NCBI GenBank assembly: GCA_944739405.2
Contig: OX123182.2
Span: forward strand, 59,213,183 to 59,277,182
Direction of reading: 5' to 3'
Length of the DNA stretch: 64,000 nt
From: Euclidia mi
Taxonomy: Eukaryota; Arthropoda; Insecta; Lepidoptera; Erebidae
Shown here: piece by piece, positions 24,015-33,442 of the stretch
Numbering within the stretch: position 1 is the stretch's first letter
How the letters are laid out: every line of letters begins with the position of its first letter
The notes under the pieces: generated by a model
The model's database searches: none
The model's input: the letters and a program-made list of their open reading frames with translations, nothing else
What the model was told of the DNA's origin: nothing
Translations under genes and position numbers: made by a program

Positions 24015-24640
24015 TTTATTTTATTTCTTTTTGGTGTCGGTTTGGAAAATCCTCATGGAGTCCCTCCGCCCTGGAGGAAGGGCGAAGGAGACTGTCAGAC
24101 TCTTACTGACTAAAAACCAACCCGTGTTCCTCATGTACCCGTGTGTTGGAGGGTCGGGTATCACCAAAGCATTCGTCGCTACACCCCAACAGGTATTGGC
24201 CCGCCAGATGGTCAGGCGGGCCCCTAAAAAAACCCCCTTGGCGGCGATGAAGGTGTTGGACTCCACCGCCAAAACACCCAGCGGCCGCAGAGGATAGGGA
24301 GGTAACCTGGCAACACCGCATCTCCTTTTCCTCTGCGGCCCCACCGTGACGCAACAGAGATGCGACCCCATTTGGTCGCGGTAAATAGGGCGCGCGGCGA
24401 CGCAACACCAACACGCCTCGCCTCCCGCGACCGCGCCCGACTGCGAGGGACAGACAGAACTGTCCCCCGCAACCGCACCTTTGGACGCAATCTGCGCAGA
24501 CGAGGGGTCTGCGCAGATTGCGTCCAAGCCCACGCGGAGCGTCTACTCCCGGGATCTCTCTTAGCTTCACCGAGGGTGTCCAAGCCACGGTTACTGAGCC
24601 CCCCACCACGACAATGTGGAGATCCCACGGGGGGGACGGG
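24015..24640 (-). mobile_element. GC-rich retroposon, copy 1
   Basis: About 0.6 kb, strikingly GC-rich against AT-rich surroundings, with an A-rich 3' tail on the minus strand (tttattttatttctttttgg at the left end). A 9-bp TSD, AAGTACCCT, flanks it at 24006-24014 and 24641-24649. Two sibling copies lie at 48251-48853 (minus) and 57507-58105 (plus). Frames on both strands are open because of base composition, and the copies disagree in frame, so I do not annotate a protein. Probably a SINE or a LINE-derived non-autonomous element. Confidence 0.8.
24481..24527. repeat. Perfect short-loop hairpin, 21-5-21
   Basis: The arm starting TTGGACGCAATCTGCGCAGA (24481-24501) and its exact inverse (24507-24527) surround the loop gaggg. 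The sibling copy near 48715-48750 has only one arm followed directly by the downstream sequence, so the second arm is an addition in this copy. Confidence 0.9.
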
Positions 24641-25164
24641 AAGTACCCTGTAGGTTTTGATTCCCTTGCGAGTAGTTGCGAGAAAATATGCGGCTTAAAT
24701 TGCGTTTACATAGAAGTTTGATTTTGTTACAGCTTAAAGGTATTATATACCTGAGTATTTGATATGAATTTCAATTAAATACATCCACGCGTTCATGAGA
24801 ATATGGTTATAACTTTAAAATTACTAAAAATATTTTTATGATACGATGTAACTAAAAATTTACGGTTTTCGCAATTTTTCCTTTATTTGTGTCATAAGAA
24901 ATTGCTTCGTACCAAATTTCAAGATTCTGAGTTCACGGGAAGTACCCTGTAGGTTTGCAGCATAAACGGCTGTATGTTTTGATTGCGTTAATTTAGAAGT
25001 TTAATTCTTTCACGGCTTCATGGTACAGTAGACTTAACTATTTGATATTAATTTTAGTTTTATACCTTCACGCGATTCTGAGAAAATGGGCCTTGACAGA
25101 CGGACGGACAGCAAAGTGATCCTGTACGGGTTCCGTTTTTGCATTTCGAGGTACGGTACCCTAA

Positions 25165-25497
25165 AAATAAACCCAGTTTCGGCTATGATACCCAATAAAA
25201 TTATTAAAGGTAGTATAACTTTTATTGCTGATACGCTAGTACACGTTATTAACTTAATGTTAGAGACAGGGGAATTTCCTTTTCATCTTAAGAAGGCTCT
25301 AATAAAGCCACTGTTTAAAAAAAGTACGCGGAAAGATATAAATAACTATAGACCCATTGCTTTATTGCCAAATATTTCAAAACTGTTCGAGAAAGTCATA
25401 TACAATAGAACCACAAAATTTCTAGAACATAATAATATTATTAACATTAATCAATTTCGATTTCAGAATAAAAAAACACATCTTTGGCTATATATAA
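25165..25497 (+). pseudogene. LINE reverse transcriptase, N-terminal part
   Basis: Reads IPNKIIKGSITFIADTLVHV, LMLETGEFPFHLKKALIKPL, then the RT finger motif NNYRPIALLPNISKLFEKVI and NIININQFRFQNKK. It is interrupted after HLWLYI by a SINE and picks up on the far side with AIYKLFNTIWDTINNK. Confidence 0.85.
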
Positions 25498-25787
25498 CAT
25501 AACATAAAATAACTTCACGCTTTTTATACCCGAAGGGGTAGGCAGAGGTGTATTACGCACCCACATTGCACAAAAAGCGGCGAGAGCCCAGTGGTGTACG
25601 TAACGGACTGCCGAGACGATGGTCTCGGGTTCGATCCCCAGGTACCGCGGGCACACACCTCTGACTTTTCGAAGTTATGTGTGTATTAAAAATGTTAATT
25701 ATCGCTCGCTTAATAATGTGCCCGGTAGATGGCAATAGGCTCGCCCCCTATTACATTGGGACCTAAACATAACTGGCGAAATGTGGG
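25498..25787 (+). mobile_element. tRNA-derived SINE inserted in the LINE RT
   Basis: The flanking 14-bp TSD TTGGCTATATATAA is at 25484-25497 and 25788-25801. Head B-box GGTTCGATCCC near 25628; body 'aggctcgccccctattacat' as in 6851-7115. Its first part also carries 'acccgaaggggtaggcagag' in reverse orientation to the usual SINE tail. Confidence 0.9.
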
Positions 25788-27014
25788 TTGGCTATATATA
25801 AATTATTTAATACGATTTGGGACACAATTAATAATAAAATACTTTCTTTTCCACTTTTTATAGATATGTCAAAAGCTTTTGACTGTGTGAAATATGACAT
25901 TTTATTGAATAAATTGGAATGCATAGGAATAAGAGGTGTCGCTTTAAATTACTTAAATAATAGAATGCAGGCAACTACTATTGAAGTATTTTATGAGCAT
26001 ACAAAAACAGTAGAAGCAGTTACATCAGATTTCAATAGTGTTATACTTGGTGTGCCTCAAGGCAGCATATTTGGTCCCCTTTATTCCTTGTATACATTAA
26101 TGAACTTCCTAACATAATCAACTGCCTATGCGTTATGTATGCTGATGATGCAACAATATTTATTTCCAATGATCAAAATAATATTATCTTTTAAGACTAA
26201 ATAAATAAAACACTAACAACAGTAGTGTTAGATTCAATAAACTTGAAAGTAAATCTCTCTAAAAGAAAAATTATGCAATTTAGGAATTATAAAAGTAAAC
26301 ACACTCCATTAAATATATCTGTTTCTAATACAAAAATTGAACACGTAAGTGATTAAAAATTTTAAGGAATTGTAATCGATCAACATCTAAATTGGAAAGC
26401 TGTGTGCTTTCCAATTTAGATGTTGATCGATTACAATTGAACTCGTAAACAAAAAAATATTCAGCGTTTGTTATGCACTATCAGTTCTGTCAGAAACAAC
26501 AAATATAAATGTCACCAGAAATGCATATTTTGGGAATGTCTATGTCATTAATATGTCTCTATTATTGTACGGTGTAATATACTGGGGCAACTCTACAAAT
26601 AATCAGTCTACAATTATTCTCCAGAAAAAATGTCTATGGACATTGTATAATATGCATAGCACTGAATCACTGAGAAATATTTTTAAAACTAAGGGATTTC
26701 TTACACTGTATTTACTTCTTACTTGTATTTACATTCTTGAATTATGCTTATTTGTGAAAAATAATAAAAAATATTTTCATTTTAAATCTGCTTCAAAAGG
26801 AAACATACGAAATAAATATAAGTATAATATTAACTTACCTATAATTAATAATACGATTTACTATAAAAGCACTCACATTTCTGCAATTCGTGTTTTTAAC
26901 AATTTACCTACCGCCTTAAAAGAATTAGATGGCCGTAAATTTAATATACATTTGAAACAGTGCCTGATTGAGCATGCTTTTTATACTATAAATGAGTTTT
27001 TTGGTAAATCGTAT
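25788..27014 (+). pseudogene. LINE reverse transcriptase, palm to C-terminus
   Basis: FIDMSKAFDCVKYDILLNKL (motif A) and GVPQGSIFGPL (motif B) are followed, in a shifted frame near 26135, by MYADDATIF (motif C). The frame then breaks at a hairpin (26368-26438), which replaces the expected sequence after DQHLNWKA. The C-terminal part (26553-27014) has LLLYGVIYWGNSTNNQSTII, LQKKCLWTLYNMHSTESLRN and LKELDGRKFNIHLKQCLIEH, ending NEFFGKSY. At least three disruptions make it inactive. Confidence 0.85.
26368..26438. repeat. Perfect short-loop hairpin, 33-5-33
   Basis: The arm beginning AATTGTAATCGATCAACATC (26368-26400) is followed by the loop tgtgt and its exact reverse complement (26406-26438). 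The left arm is normal LINE coding sequence (IVIDQHLNWK). The right arm replaces the expected downstream coding sequence. Confidence 0.95.
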
Positions 27015-27190
27015 TAATGCATGTATTTAATCTTTTTTTGTATTTTTTTATGTTTTTAAATATTTAGTTATTTATTTCACTTTTAAAAATATGTCGCATG
27101 TCCGATATGGGAAAACTGTTATGTCCAAAAACGTTATAACTAAGACCTATGTATTGTACACAGTTACGCAATAAATAAATCTTTATCTTT

Positions 27191-28130
27191 ATACTCACAC
27201 GTCGCCAATCAATAGATAATTAGCGAAAAATAAATAAATTACAAGGAAAGGAGATCGCTTTTTCTCTCTACATTCAGGAAGTAGACTAAGTACAAAGGGG
27301 GCGAGATATAATGAAAAAAATATCTCAGTAATCGAATGCATTGCTATAGTAAGCATTTTGTTGTTCAATATTAATTTAAAATATAATCATTATACTACAG
27401 TATTATTATTGTTGCGTGATTATAATTGCAAAGCAAATCTTTGTTTATGGAAGATGATACATAAACAAATAATTTTCTACTAGTTCGAAAACCCATTTTA
27501 CAATGGTAGTGGTGAAGCGGTGGAGTTAACGAATCTAATCCATACGATTAGATTCGTTAACTCCACTCTCAACTGCTTCATTCAAATCACATGTTATGTT
27601 ACATAGAAGAGCATCATATCTAAATACGAAGCCAAATTATTTGTTTACATTGTGATCACCATTTAAGCTTAATAATTATGTATTACAGGTTCCGAAAACT
27701 CTGGAGAACTTGACAAAATTCGCTGTGAGATGTTTGTACTTTACAAATACGAACATCTTCACCACCTCTAGTAAAATTTCAAAGCCGACCTCTATACATT
27801 TAAATGGGAATAAAAAGGCAAAGAAATGAGGTGTGGAGCCATAATATAGACTGAAAGCAAAATTATCGAAAGAGAACCTACTACTAGAGCTGAATTGAAT
27901 TTTCGGTATTCGGAGTATGTACATCAAGGCAATAGAGTTAGTAGATTGATTGATCATAAATTGAGATCGTGTTCTTTTGGATCAGTTCATCAAAATTGTT
28001 TGCTGTTTGATAAAATGTATGGCATATTAAATAATATATGACATCTTTTAGTTTTTTTTTAATTATTTTAAAAGACAAGTGATTCTAATTTATTTTTGTT
28101 AAATCTAGTGCTCTTATTATAAACATACAT
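27191..28130. other. AT-rich DNA with one hairpin
   Basis: No gene. A hairpin at 27520-27566 is listed separately. The 93-codon minus frame at 27676-27957 has no recognisable content. Confidence 0.5.
27520..27566. repeat. Perfect short-loop hairpin, 21-5-21
   Basis: The arm starting GTGGAGTTAACGAATCTAAT (27520-27540), the loop catac and the exact inverse arm (27546-27566). Weak extension of symmetry beyond (tgaagc outside the left arm, gcttca outside the right). Confidence 0.95.
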
Positions 28131-28320
28131 AATATACTAGTCAACGCCAGCGGCTTCGCATGCACATATTTTCGAATTTCCCGTTTTGCCCGATCCCGTG
28201 GGAATTTTGGGAAATCCCGTCTTAGTGCACCCCTACGGTCCCCAAGGAACATACCTGCTAAATTTCAGCTTTTTGCGCCGCGTAGTTTCGGCAAGGATTT
28301 TATATATTAAGATAAACATG
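28130..28320 (+). repeat. Common lepidopteran interspersed repeat fragment
   Basis: Contains 'tgggaattttgggaaatccc', 'cttagtgcacccctacggtc' and 'ctgctaaatttcagcttttt', which I recall as an abundant lepidopteran repeat. Non-coding. Confidence 0.55.
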
Positions 28321-28824
28321 CGAAGCAGCAGCAAAATACAAAAACTAGATTCTACTTAAAATGTATTCTGTATTTAAAAAACTCATGATTCAATTCCAAA
28401 ATACATGAGAACATAAATGTAAATGATGTTGAAAATTAATTTCAATGAATATTCATACATTTATTCAAAATTCGGCATTCGTAAACGACGTCTGGGTTGC
28501 TATGCATCCCAACGGACTACTCAAAATCAAGGACATTTTTATAAAACAAGGAACAGTAGAGATTGCTTTCAACTGAAGCATTACTATGAATTTCAACTCG
28601 CTTTGTAAGGAAAAATTAGTGGAGGTACGAAAAGTATTGCCAGACTATTTACTTCTAGTTGTACACATCGCTATATAAGCTAGTGCTTATGCTTGCGGCT
28701 ATATTTTAATTAACGGTTTTATTATGAAGTGTACAAGTATCATCGCGTTTTCTTACGATCTTTTTCTGAACTGTAAAGCAAGGGATAATTTACGGTTGAA
28801 TGCGCTCTTAACTTCAAAAAATTA

Positions 28825-28895
28825 TTGGTGTACGTCGTGAATTCGAACCCCTGACCCTCTGCATAGTAGTCTGACAGTCTGATTATCGCTACTTT
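28825..28895 (-). repeat. SINE head fragment
   Basis: The reverse complement has the B-box-like GGGGTTCGAATTCACG and a tRNA-like arrangement similar to the head at 12305-12370. Truncated. Confidence 0.45.
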
Positions 28896-28974
28896 CCACA
28901 TGCATACATATATTGGCAATAATTACCGTGAACAATAGGTTTACATATAGAAAGCGCGGATAAAACCTATTTAA

Positions 28975-29929
28975 CCCTAGAGTACTCATCTTATTTTTTT
29001 ACCGCTTAATACTAATGATCGCTTGGGAGGCTACTTCATATAGGATACAAGATTTTAGAAAGACTTTTTTATTAAAAATTGTTTTAAATTTATCAAAATA
29101 ATGAAGAAAGACCTTGTTTCTTTAAATGCAATGGCATATTTTCTTTAAAATTATAATTTCAGTCTTAAAATCAATCTTAAGAGTAACGTAACCCTTGTTT
29201 GAACAGTCTTTAGAATAATAATAATAAAAAATAAAAAGTTACATATAGCCTCTAATTTGATATCTAAATTAAGTATTTTTTAAATGTTATATCACATAAA
29301 AGTAAAATGACCATTGCAATTATAAGATATTTGGCTTGACAGTAAAGTATAATCAGACTATATTTGTCTATCAAAATTACAGCAGTTTGGATCGAGATTG
29401 GGTTTGTAGAGCGACTTCTAATTCCGCGCTTGTGCTTGCTTGTATTTGAGATGTTCGAGGAGAAAAATGGTGATTGTTCGGAGCAATATATGGAAGATCA
29501 TCTTCAAGCTGGCACGAAGGATCAGCCACACTGTCGTCTGAATCGTAATCCTCAACGTAATCTTCAGTTTCACTGTCAAATTCTTCGTTTTCCAATTTTT
29601 TTTATCTGGTCATCATCGAGATTCATTTATGAAACAAAATAACCAATTTTCAGCTTTATCAAACAAATAAATAAAGAGATAATTGCAAAAAACTAAGAAA
29701 CGGGATTTGTAAAAAACTAACTTTAATACTAATGAACGCCTCCTCGGCGACCGTGAGGTCAATAACTCAATACCTGTATATTCCCCGCTGAGCCCATGAC
29801 CACCCTCCACTGCGTCACGGGGTGCACTGTATTGGCGCAAATGCACCCCGCAATACATAGACGTAATTTAAAAATATTCTTAAAAATCAACCGAACGCGG
29901 CCTCTCGGGCGATGATTAGTATTCTAGGG
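28975..29929 (-). mobile_element. piggyBac element, internally deleted
   Basis: TTAA on both sides (28971-28974, 29930-29933) and terminal inverted repeats CCCTAGAGTACTCATC (left) and CCCTAGAATACTAATCATC (right, inverted). Subterminal matches include tactaatgatcgcttgggag against the right-end tactaatcatcgcccgagag. At 955 bp it is far shorter than an autonomous piggyBac (about 2.4 kb or more), and only the transposase start survives. Confidence 0.85.
29377..29627 (-). pseudogene. piggyBac-like transposase N-terminus, broken
   Basis: On the minus strand a start MNLDDDQIKK is followed, after a frame change in an A8 run, by ENEEFDSETEDYVEDYDSDD and then SCQLEDDLPYI. This is the acidic, Asp/Glu/Ser-rich N-terminus typical of piggyBac-family transposases. 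The frame stops at 29377, and the catalytic DDD domain and C-terminal cysteine-rich region are absent. The terminal repeats of the host element support the assignment. Confidence 0.7.
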
Positions 29930-29933
29930 TTAA

Positions 29934-30324
29934 ATAATATGATATTATTGTACTACAAATTGCAACATTGAAAAGTATGCGTCTATCATAAATTTAATGG
30001 GACATAATTAATAGTATTATTAGTAGCAATAATATTAATGAACATACGTTATTGAACCAGGGATAGCTGATAATACCATTGCGATTGATTGGCCGCAATG
30101 ACATGTGGTGTATAACTATATATTGTTTGCTTTTAAAGTGTTTATTAATTTTAATAAATAAACAATATTTGAATATTTCCAATGGAAAATATTCAGCTGC
30201 TAACGTGCAAGTTGAAGATAATGAATATTCGTGACATGTTGTCCAAGAGTCAGAAGGAAGCTAAAACTTATTAAAACTTAAAACGCCAGTATGTACTGAA
30301 AATTTTCTGAAATATTATATCCTG
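29934..30324. other. AT-rich spacer
   Basis: No gene or element recognised. Confidence 0.5.
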
Positions 30325-30545
30325 CCGAGGTCCAATGGATAACGCATGCGCTAGCGACCAGGAGATCCCGGGTTCGATTCTCGGTGAGCGCAAAAGTGTT
30401 AATGGGCTTTTCCGAATTCTCTGTAGCAGCACGTTTGCAGTCTGGCAAAGTGCCCGGCAACGACAATAGGCTCGCCCCCTATTAAGTGAGACCTTAAATA
30501 CATAAGGTGAAATGCTATATTACACCTCTGCCGTCGGGGATACCG
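30325..30545 (+). mobile_element. tRNA-derived SINE
   Basis: A-box-like 'gaggtccaatggataacgca', B-box GGTTCGATTCT, and a body with 'gggcttttccgaattct' and 'aggctcgccccctattaag'; same family as 6851-7115. I could not define a clean TSD. Confidence 0.8.
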
Positions 30546-30890
30546 GCGTCAAAATAAAACTAATGTTCTTTAACTTACTATCGATATTGTTATAACGTTA
30601 CATACAGTCTGGACGGCTTATATGTTTAACGTTCGCAGTTAATAAATTTTATATTGCGGGGACTTCGAAAACATAACATCAACTGACACAATGAACTCTG
30701 AGAAACCGGCACAATAATTTGGAGATTACCCAAAGTGTTGTCCTTTTGAGGATCGAACCCACCTGGCACAGTAGTGTTACATACAGATCAAGTTGTTGTT
30801 GATCAGAGAAGGGTAATAGCGTCACCTAGTGTAAATTTTTAAGACATCGCACTATGGTTCGTCTAGAACAAGCTAGCTAGACAAAATTAT

Positions 30891-30896
30891 TTTATT
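30891..30896 (-). terminator. Possible poly(A) signal of Transib
   Basis: AATAAA on the minus strand just inside the distal TIR, about 220 nt after the transposase stop. Confidence 0.35.
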
Positions 30897-31114
30897 TGAT
30901 TTTTATGTCTAGATGCGGTTAATAAGCAAAGATATAAGGTTTTTGGTACTTTTTTCAAGGCAGTTTGTCATTTGAGCTGGTATCATGAAAAAAAAAACAT
31001 TTATCGGGCATATGTGTATAATATATTTTTTGAACATTTTATAAAGTGATTTATCCCTCGACGTCGCTATAAAATCTAATAACAGATGCATAAAATATCT
31101 AAGAACTAAATCTA

Positions 31115-33169
31115 TTACTCATTATCATCACTATCATCAGATGAATCATCCATTGAATAGTCATGATCGTGAGGGGCAGAACTATGAAAAGTAGAAATCA
31201 TATTAACATTTTGTTCCTTACAGCTAGGTGGGACAATTAAATCGAATACTTCAGTTGGAAGCGTACCTATTTTCTTCCGAGGAACTTCTCGTAAACCGTT
31301 TATTACAGGGTCAGATGTTATCAATAACATATTAAGTAAATCTCTATTCGTAGCCTCCCGTGATCGCTTTCGTGTGTTGTGCTCACGAAATCTTCTGCAG
31401 TCCTTATTCCGAGCTTCCTGTGCTTCCTCGGAAAGCTGGCCTATAGGTAGAAGGGACGATCTAATTACTTCGCCACTGTGCAAAAGTATTTTGTGGACAG
31501 TAGCGGGCATGTAATACCATGAATAGAGATTTACATAAAGTTGTCTAGTTTCTTGAGCTAAGTTAACGAATTTTTCAATATTAATATCATATCCCGATGA
31601 TAAAGTGCGAAGTAGTATGCCAAATTTTTGTATTAGTGAAACATCTAACCCTGTAATATCGGCACTAGCCTCGGGATTTCCAAAAAATCTTCGCGCGGTG
31701 TTCCCGTCATTAGTGTTACCGAACCCTGGTTTTGGTTTGTCTACAATCAAGCCCATTTCGCTTTTAAATCGTTTTTTAATGTCATCTGAACGTTGTTTCA
31801 CACTAGCTTTGTCTTCGGCTGTTCTTAACTGCCATTTTTTTATATTTAGTCGATAGCTAATGTGAAGCAAGCATTCAAAGCACCTTATCCAAGCGTGCAA
31901 CGTAGACAAACCAAAACCAAGATTATCTTTGTCCGCAGCAAACTCTTTTGACAGATCATTCATCATTGTTGGAGTTGCCCCACAAATAAAACATTTTTGT
32001 GAGGAAGAAGTTTCGGTCAGAGCATTGCAAACTTTTCCGTCAATCATTGTTAAAAGCATAACATGTGTGACAGATACTTCGGTCTCCATCACCTTGCAGG
32101 TTGTCGGCAATAAAGCGTTTATCTCTTCTAAAACCTTATTGGTTTCCGAAATCGTAAAATCTTTCGTTTCCTTAGAAAAGATAAACTTTATTGGCCGACA
32201 ATACATTGTAGAACAGGGCCGAGGATTCTGCCACACAATATTACCACTTTCATCTTTCAATTGAAGAGGAACGAAAGAAAATACAAATAAAAACTCGTCA
32301 CTATCGTCACAATTAGTGAATTTTTGTTTGTACATACTATGACCGGAACTTCCATCACAACCCCATTTACTGATTAATGTGAATGACGTGCAAGGTAACA
32401 GACTATGAACAACTTCTTGTTGTGCTGAAACTAAACGTTCGGCAGTCTTATCAAGAATTGCCTGAACTTTGATTTCAGCATGCGTTTCATTGACTGTAAT
32501 TTGTTCACCTGACGGGTAGCAGGCTATTTTAGCCTTTCTAACACTGTACATTGACGGAAACACCTTATGTCCAGCTTTAATACTCCACTTCCGAGTCTGC
32601 TTATAGCTATGGCTACTTGATTTACTATCAACGTAGTACGCTAAAGCTTCCTCACTTGTTAAACTCCTGGGGGCACTTTCTTCACTCGTGGTCTTGGTTA
32701 TTGAAGGATCACTAGTCACATCTTTAATTTGACGTGCTACACTTCTCTGACCCGAGATTCGAGCTGACACTTCAGCGGCGTAAATTAATTCACTAGCACT
32801 TCTGGACTGTAATAGATCGTCTACACGTCGTCTCTTCGTTTTGAGACTAGAATGTTCAAAATCTTTAGTAGGTCTTCCGGGTCCCGGTTCTCCAGATGTA
32901 GTTGGCAGAGATAAATAAACGGACACATCGAAAGATATGTCAAGACCCTCCAGCCACGTCGAATACTTTTGTAGGAATCGCTCTCGATTTCTTCCACAGC
33001 TGCTCCACTTTTCAGCAAATTTCGTTGAATATCTTGAGATTAGTACTTTAATATCTCGCAGAGACTGCTCCGTAACACCATCAAAATTATATCTCAAAGA
33101 TATAAACCGAAAGAGCTCCTCATTCCGCGTTTCCTTCGGGTGTTTCAGCCATTCTTCGAAAAAATCCAT
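31115..33169 (-). CDS. Transib transposase (RAG1-core-like), apparently intact
   Basis: The 684-residue frame has no internal stop. I start it at MDFFEEWLKHPKETR because the open frame upstream, to 33382, lies within a likely 5' intron. Candidate catalytic residues are D272 (KWGCDGSSGHS), D377 (LLTMIDGK) and E585 (EEAQEARNKD). C393/C396 (CFICG) and H559/H564 (HKILLH) have the same internal spacing as the RAG1 zinc-binding C727/C730 and H937/H942, and D272-D377 (105) compares with 108 in RAG1. Conserved blocks include LHAWIRCFECLLHISYRL, GNTNDGNTARRFF and YSWYYMPATVHKILL. The N-terminus is basic and the C-terminus very acidic (DDSSDDSDDNE). It would cut and paste DNA through flanking hairpins, as known for this family. 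Activity is inferred, not shown. Confidence 0.93.
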   Translation of the reverse strand: MDFFEEWLKHPKETRNEELFRFISLRYNFDGVTEQSLRDIKVLISRYSTKFAEKWSSCGRNRERFLQKYSTWLEGLDISFDVSVYLSLPTTSGEPGPGRPTKDFEHSSLKTKRRRVDDLLQSRSASELIYAAEVSARISGQRSVARQIKDVTSDPSITKTTSEESAPRSLTSEEALAYYVDSKSSSHSYKQTRKWSIKAGHKVFPSMYSVRKAKIACYPSGEQITVNETHAEIKVQAILDKTAERLVSAQQEVVHSLLPCTSFTLISKWGCDGSSGHSMYKQKFTNCDDSDEFLFVFSFVPLQLKDESGNIVWQNPRPCSTMYCRPIKFIFSKETKDFTISETNKVLEEINALLPTTCKVMETEVSVTHVMLLTMIDGKVCNALTETSSSQKCFICGATPTMMNDLSKEFAADKDNLGFGLSTLHAWIRCFECLLHISYRLNIKKWQLRTAEDKASVKQRSDDIKKRFKSEMGLIVDKPKPGFGNTNDGNTARRFFGNPEASADITGLDVSLIQKFGILLRTLSSGYDINIEKFVNLAQETRQLYVNLYSWYYMPATVHKILLHSGEVIRSSLLPIGQLSEEAQEARNKDCRRFREHNTRKRSREATNRDLLNMLLITSDPVINGLREVPRKKIGTLPTEVFDLIVPPSCKEQNVNMISTFHSSAPHDHDYSMDDSSDDSDDNE

Positions 33170-33186
33170 TCTTGAGACGGTAAAAA

Positions 33187-33442
33187 CTGTTGAAAGAAAA
33201 AAATAAATAAAAATTAGTTGTGCAAATATATCGCAATGAATTTTTTTACGTATAACTACTAGACACTTATGAGAATCGTATATGATAGGTTCTACGGTGG
33301 GGACAAGTGGGGACATGTTATTATTTGACCGATGAATTTGAAAAAATGAGTAAAAAAGTGGGTGAAAATTCAAACATTTCATTTTATAAGACTAAAAAAT
33401 GAAGTTCCCATGTTGAAAATGAAATAAAATATAACTACTTAC
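33187..33442 (-). other. Probable 5' UTR intron of the Transib transposase
   Basis: On the minus strand a strong donor AAGG|GTAAGT (junction at 33443/33442) and an acceptor TTTTTTTCTTTCAACAG (ending at 33187) bracket 256 bp just upstream of the ATG at 33169. Splicing would remove the hydrophobic upstream extension of the frame. Confidence 0.45.

Larger units (their letters stand above)
22634..25164 (+). mobile_element. GGTTCCGT-type element with internal tandem repeats
   Basis: Starts GGTCAAGTGCGAG and ends with 'gggttccgtttttgc...ggtaccctaa'. A 9-bp TSD, AAATAAACC, flanks it (22625-22633, 25165-25173), and removing it restores the LINE frame. The interior is an array of about six diverged units of about 300-375 bp. 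Each has 'acggttttcgcaatttttcc', 'gctataagacgttgcttcgt' and 'gggaagtaccctgtaggttt' (units begin near 22733, 22933, 23309, 23601, 23929, 24858). The 23929 unit is split by a GC-rich retroposon. No protein is encoded. Confidence 0.8.
20270..27190 (+). mobile_element. Split non-LTR retrotransposon with nested insertions
   Basis: Pieces of one LINE occur in order: endonuclease (20281-20478 and 21711-21800), linker (21800-22155 and about 22488-22633), RT N-terminal part (25165-25497) and RT palm to C-terminus (25788-27014). A 3' end 'aataaataaatctttatctt' lies near 27169-27190. Removing the insertions rejoins the pieces: ILNKP meets a reading of ...NKPSFGYD across the second gap, and both gaps and the SINE have matching target duplications. 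The coding pieces carry several frameshifts. Confidence 0.8.

Noticed and set aside
24021..24653. Overlapping GC-rich frames on both strands as genes
   Set aside because: They lie inside a retroposon with TSD. Openness follows GC content, and frames are not shared between the three copies.
29364..29642. Plus-strand 92-codon frame
   Set aside because: Antisense shadow of the piggyBac transposase fragment on the minus strand.
31605..33206. Several plus-strand frames within Transib
   Set aside because: Antisense shadows of the transposase.
33170..33382. Longer transposase starting at 33382
   Set aside because: The extension is hydrophobic, unlike the family N-terminus, and is mostly within a well-formed intron.
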